A DNA stretch of 5,952 nt from an uncultured bacterium. Lineage in GTDB: Bacteria; Cyanobacteriota; Vampirovibrionia; Gastranaerophilales; Gastranaerophilaceae. Shown here piece by piece: positions 5,195-5,952 of the stretch. The notes under the pieces are model-generated. The model did no database searches, had not been told where the DNA came from, and saw only the letters and a program-made list of their open reading frames with translations. Position numbers and translations under genes: made by a program. Positions within the stretch are counted from its first letter, which is position 1. Each line of letters begins with the position of its first letter. Location: contig CASGAK010000064.1 of the NCBI GenBank assembly GCA_949299435.1, positions 1-5,952 of the forward strand, read 5' to 3'.

Positions 5195-5952
5195 TTGAAA
5201 GAATATCATATTTTGAGCTTGAGCGGTGGAAAAGATTCCACCGCACTGGCATTTTTCATGAAAGAAACCATGCCAGAAATTTTTGAAAAATTGGAACTGG
5301 TATTCTATGACACCGGTTGCGATTTGCCTGAAACATACGATTATCTAAATAAAATTGAGATATTTTTGAATAAAAAAATTACAAGGGTAAAACCTGAAAA
5401 AAGTTTCGATCATATCTTTCACACAAGTTTTTTAATCCCCGCTCCGCATCGAAGATATTGTACAGTTCTGCTTAAAGTTAATCCTTCTTGGAAATATATT
5501 TATCAAAAAATAGAAAATGAAGGAAACGGTATTTTTTATTTTTATATAGGAATAAGGGCAGATGAATCTTGGAGAAAAGGTATTTCTCCAAAATCTGAAA
5601 AAGAAAAAAAACTCGTAAAAGCAATTTATCCTTTTATTGAATATCAAATTAATAAAAATGATGTAGAAAAAATTCTTATTAATAACGGAATTTTTTATCC
5701 CGAATATTACAACTGGAAAGCACGTAACGGCTGCTACTTTTGCTTTTATCAAAAACCTATCGACTGGATAAATCTTTATGAAAAACACCCTGACTTATAT
5801 AAAAAAGCAATGTATTACGAAGAAACAGGAAGAAAATCTCAAGGAGAAATTTTCAGATGGTGCTCTTTTGGAACTTTAAGAGAAATGATTAAAAAAGAGA
5901 ATATAGAAAAAATTAAAAACCAATCAAAACAAAATAAAAATATGAAAAAAAA
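5195..5952 (+). CDS. PAPS-reductase / PP-loop family protein (DndC/BrxP-like), 3' end missing
   Basis: The first 252 residues are present; the frame is still open at the window edge. Residues 8-17 (SLSGGKDSTA) are the PP-loop that binds ATP in adenylating N-type ATPases. VFYDTGCDLPET (36-47) and GIRADES (119-125) are further marks of the PAPS-reductase family. Cys89 (RRYCTV), Cys180 and Cys183 (NGCYFCFYQ) and Cys223 (RWCSF) could hold an iron-sulfur cluster, as in DndC-type proteins. The segment from 179 to 209 (CxxCF.Q...W..L...HPDLY..A..YE) is the pattern seen in defence-associated and phage members rather than in assimilatory CysH. The C-terminal visible part is Lys/Asn-rich. Start is TTG with a strong RBS. 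It follows the winged-helix gene in the same operon. Sulfur transfer to DNA or another substrate is an inference; other PP-loop roles are possible. Confidence 0.9.
   Translation, partial: MKEYHILSLSGGKDSTALAFFMKETMPEIFEKLELVFYDTGCDLPETYDYLNKIEIFLNKKITRVKPEKSFDHIFHTSFLIPAPHRRYCTVLLKVNPSWKYIYQKIENEGNGIFYFYIGIRADESWRKGISPKSEKEKKLVKAIYPFIEYQINKNDVEKILINNGIFYPEYYNWKARNGCYFCFYQKPIDWINLYEKHPDLYKKAMYYEETGRKSQGEIFRWCSFGTLREMIKKENIEKIKNQSKQNKNMKK

Noticed and set aside
5432..5788. Minus-strand open frame of 118 codons
   Set aside because: It overlaps the PP-loop/PAPS-reductase coding region, whose motifs are unmistakable. Its Phe/Ile-rich product is the reverse reading of Lys/Asn-rich codons.
1..5952. 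tRNA, rRNA, CRISPR array, IS element or transposase
   Set aside because: No T-loop-like motif, no regularly spaced repeats and no recombinase or transposase motifs were seen in any frame.

Overview
The window is strongly AT-rich bacterial DNA with the standard code: TGA ends one gene, TGG is the Trp codon, and TTG is used as a start. Two small proteins carry a short N-terminal phenylalanine-glutamine motif next to lysines. Together with the low GC and the RecJ type, this makes me think of a gut-type Gastranaerophilales/Vampirovibrionia (Melainabacteria) genome or a low-GC Firmicute. That is an inference from style, not a demonstrated placement.

Layout. Bases 1-305 are a divergent intergenic region. 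It holds a leftward promoter and RBS for a gene whose first codons lie at the left edge, and a rightward promoter for recJ. Bases 306-2735 encode RecJ, a single-strand DNA exonuclease of 809 aa in the long form with a C-terminal extension. Convergent to it, on the minus strand, are two small genes of unknown function: a two-helix membrane protein of 92 aa and a soluble Lys-rich protein of 106 aa. Two diverged copies of a roughly 30-bp element sit just upstream and just downstream of recJ, in inverted orientation.

Bases 3469-3794 carry no protein gene but are structured. A plausible promoter (3571-3597) is followed by a stretch with several inverted repeats, including a possible pseudoknot, and then a clear intrinsic terminator (3741-3770). 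The terminator ends just upstream of the ribosome binding site of the next gene. This is either a small RNA gene or an attenuator/riboswitch-like leader.

The right third is a two-gene (or longer) operon. The first gene encodes a 455-aa, mostly helical protein with an N-terminal winged-helix and no P-loop. The second, starting at a TTG codon behind a strong RBS, is a PAPS-reductase/PP-loop family protein that runs off the right edge. PAPS-reductase relatives beside large helical partner proteins are a hallmark of sulfur-linked DNA modification or defence loci (DndC and SspD in phosphorothioation, BrxP in type 4 BREX). The most interesting hypothesis is that the window captures the left end of such a system, preceded by a structured RNA element. 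The genes that would settle this lie to the right of the window.
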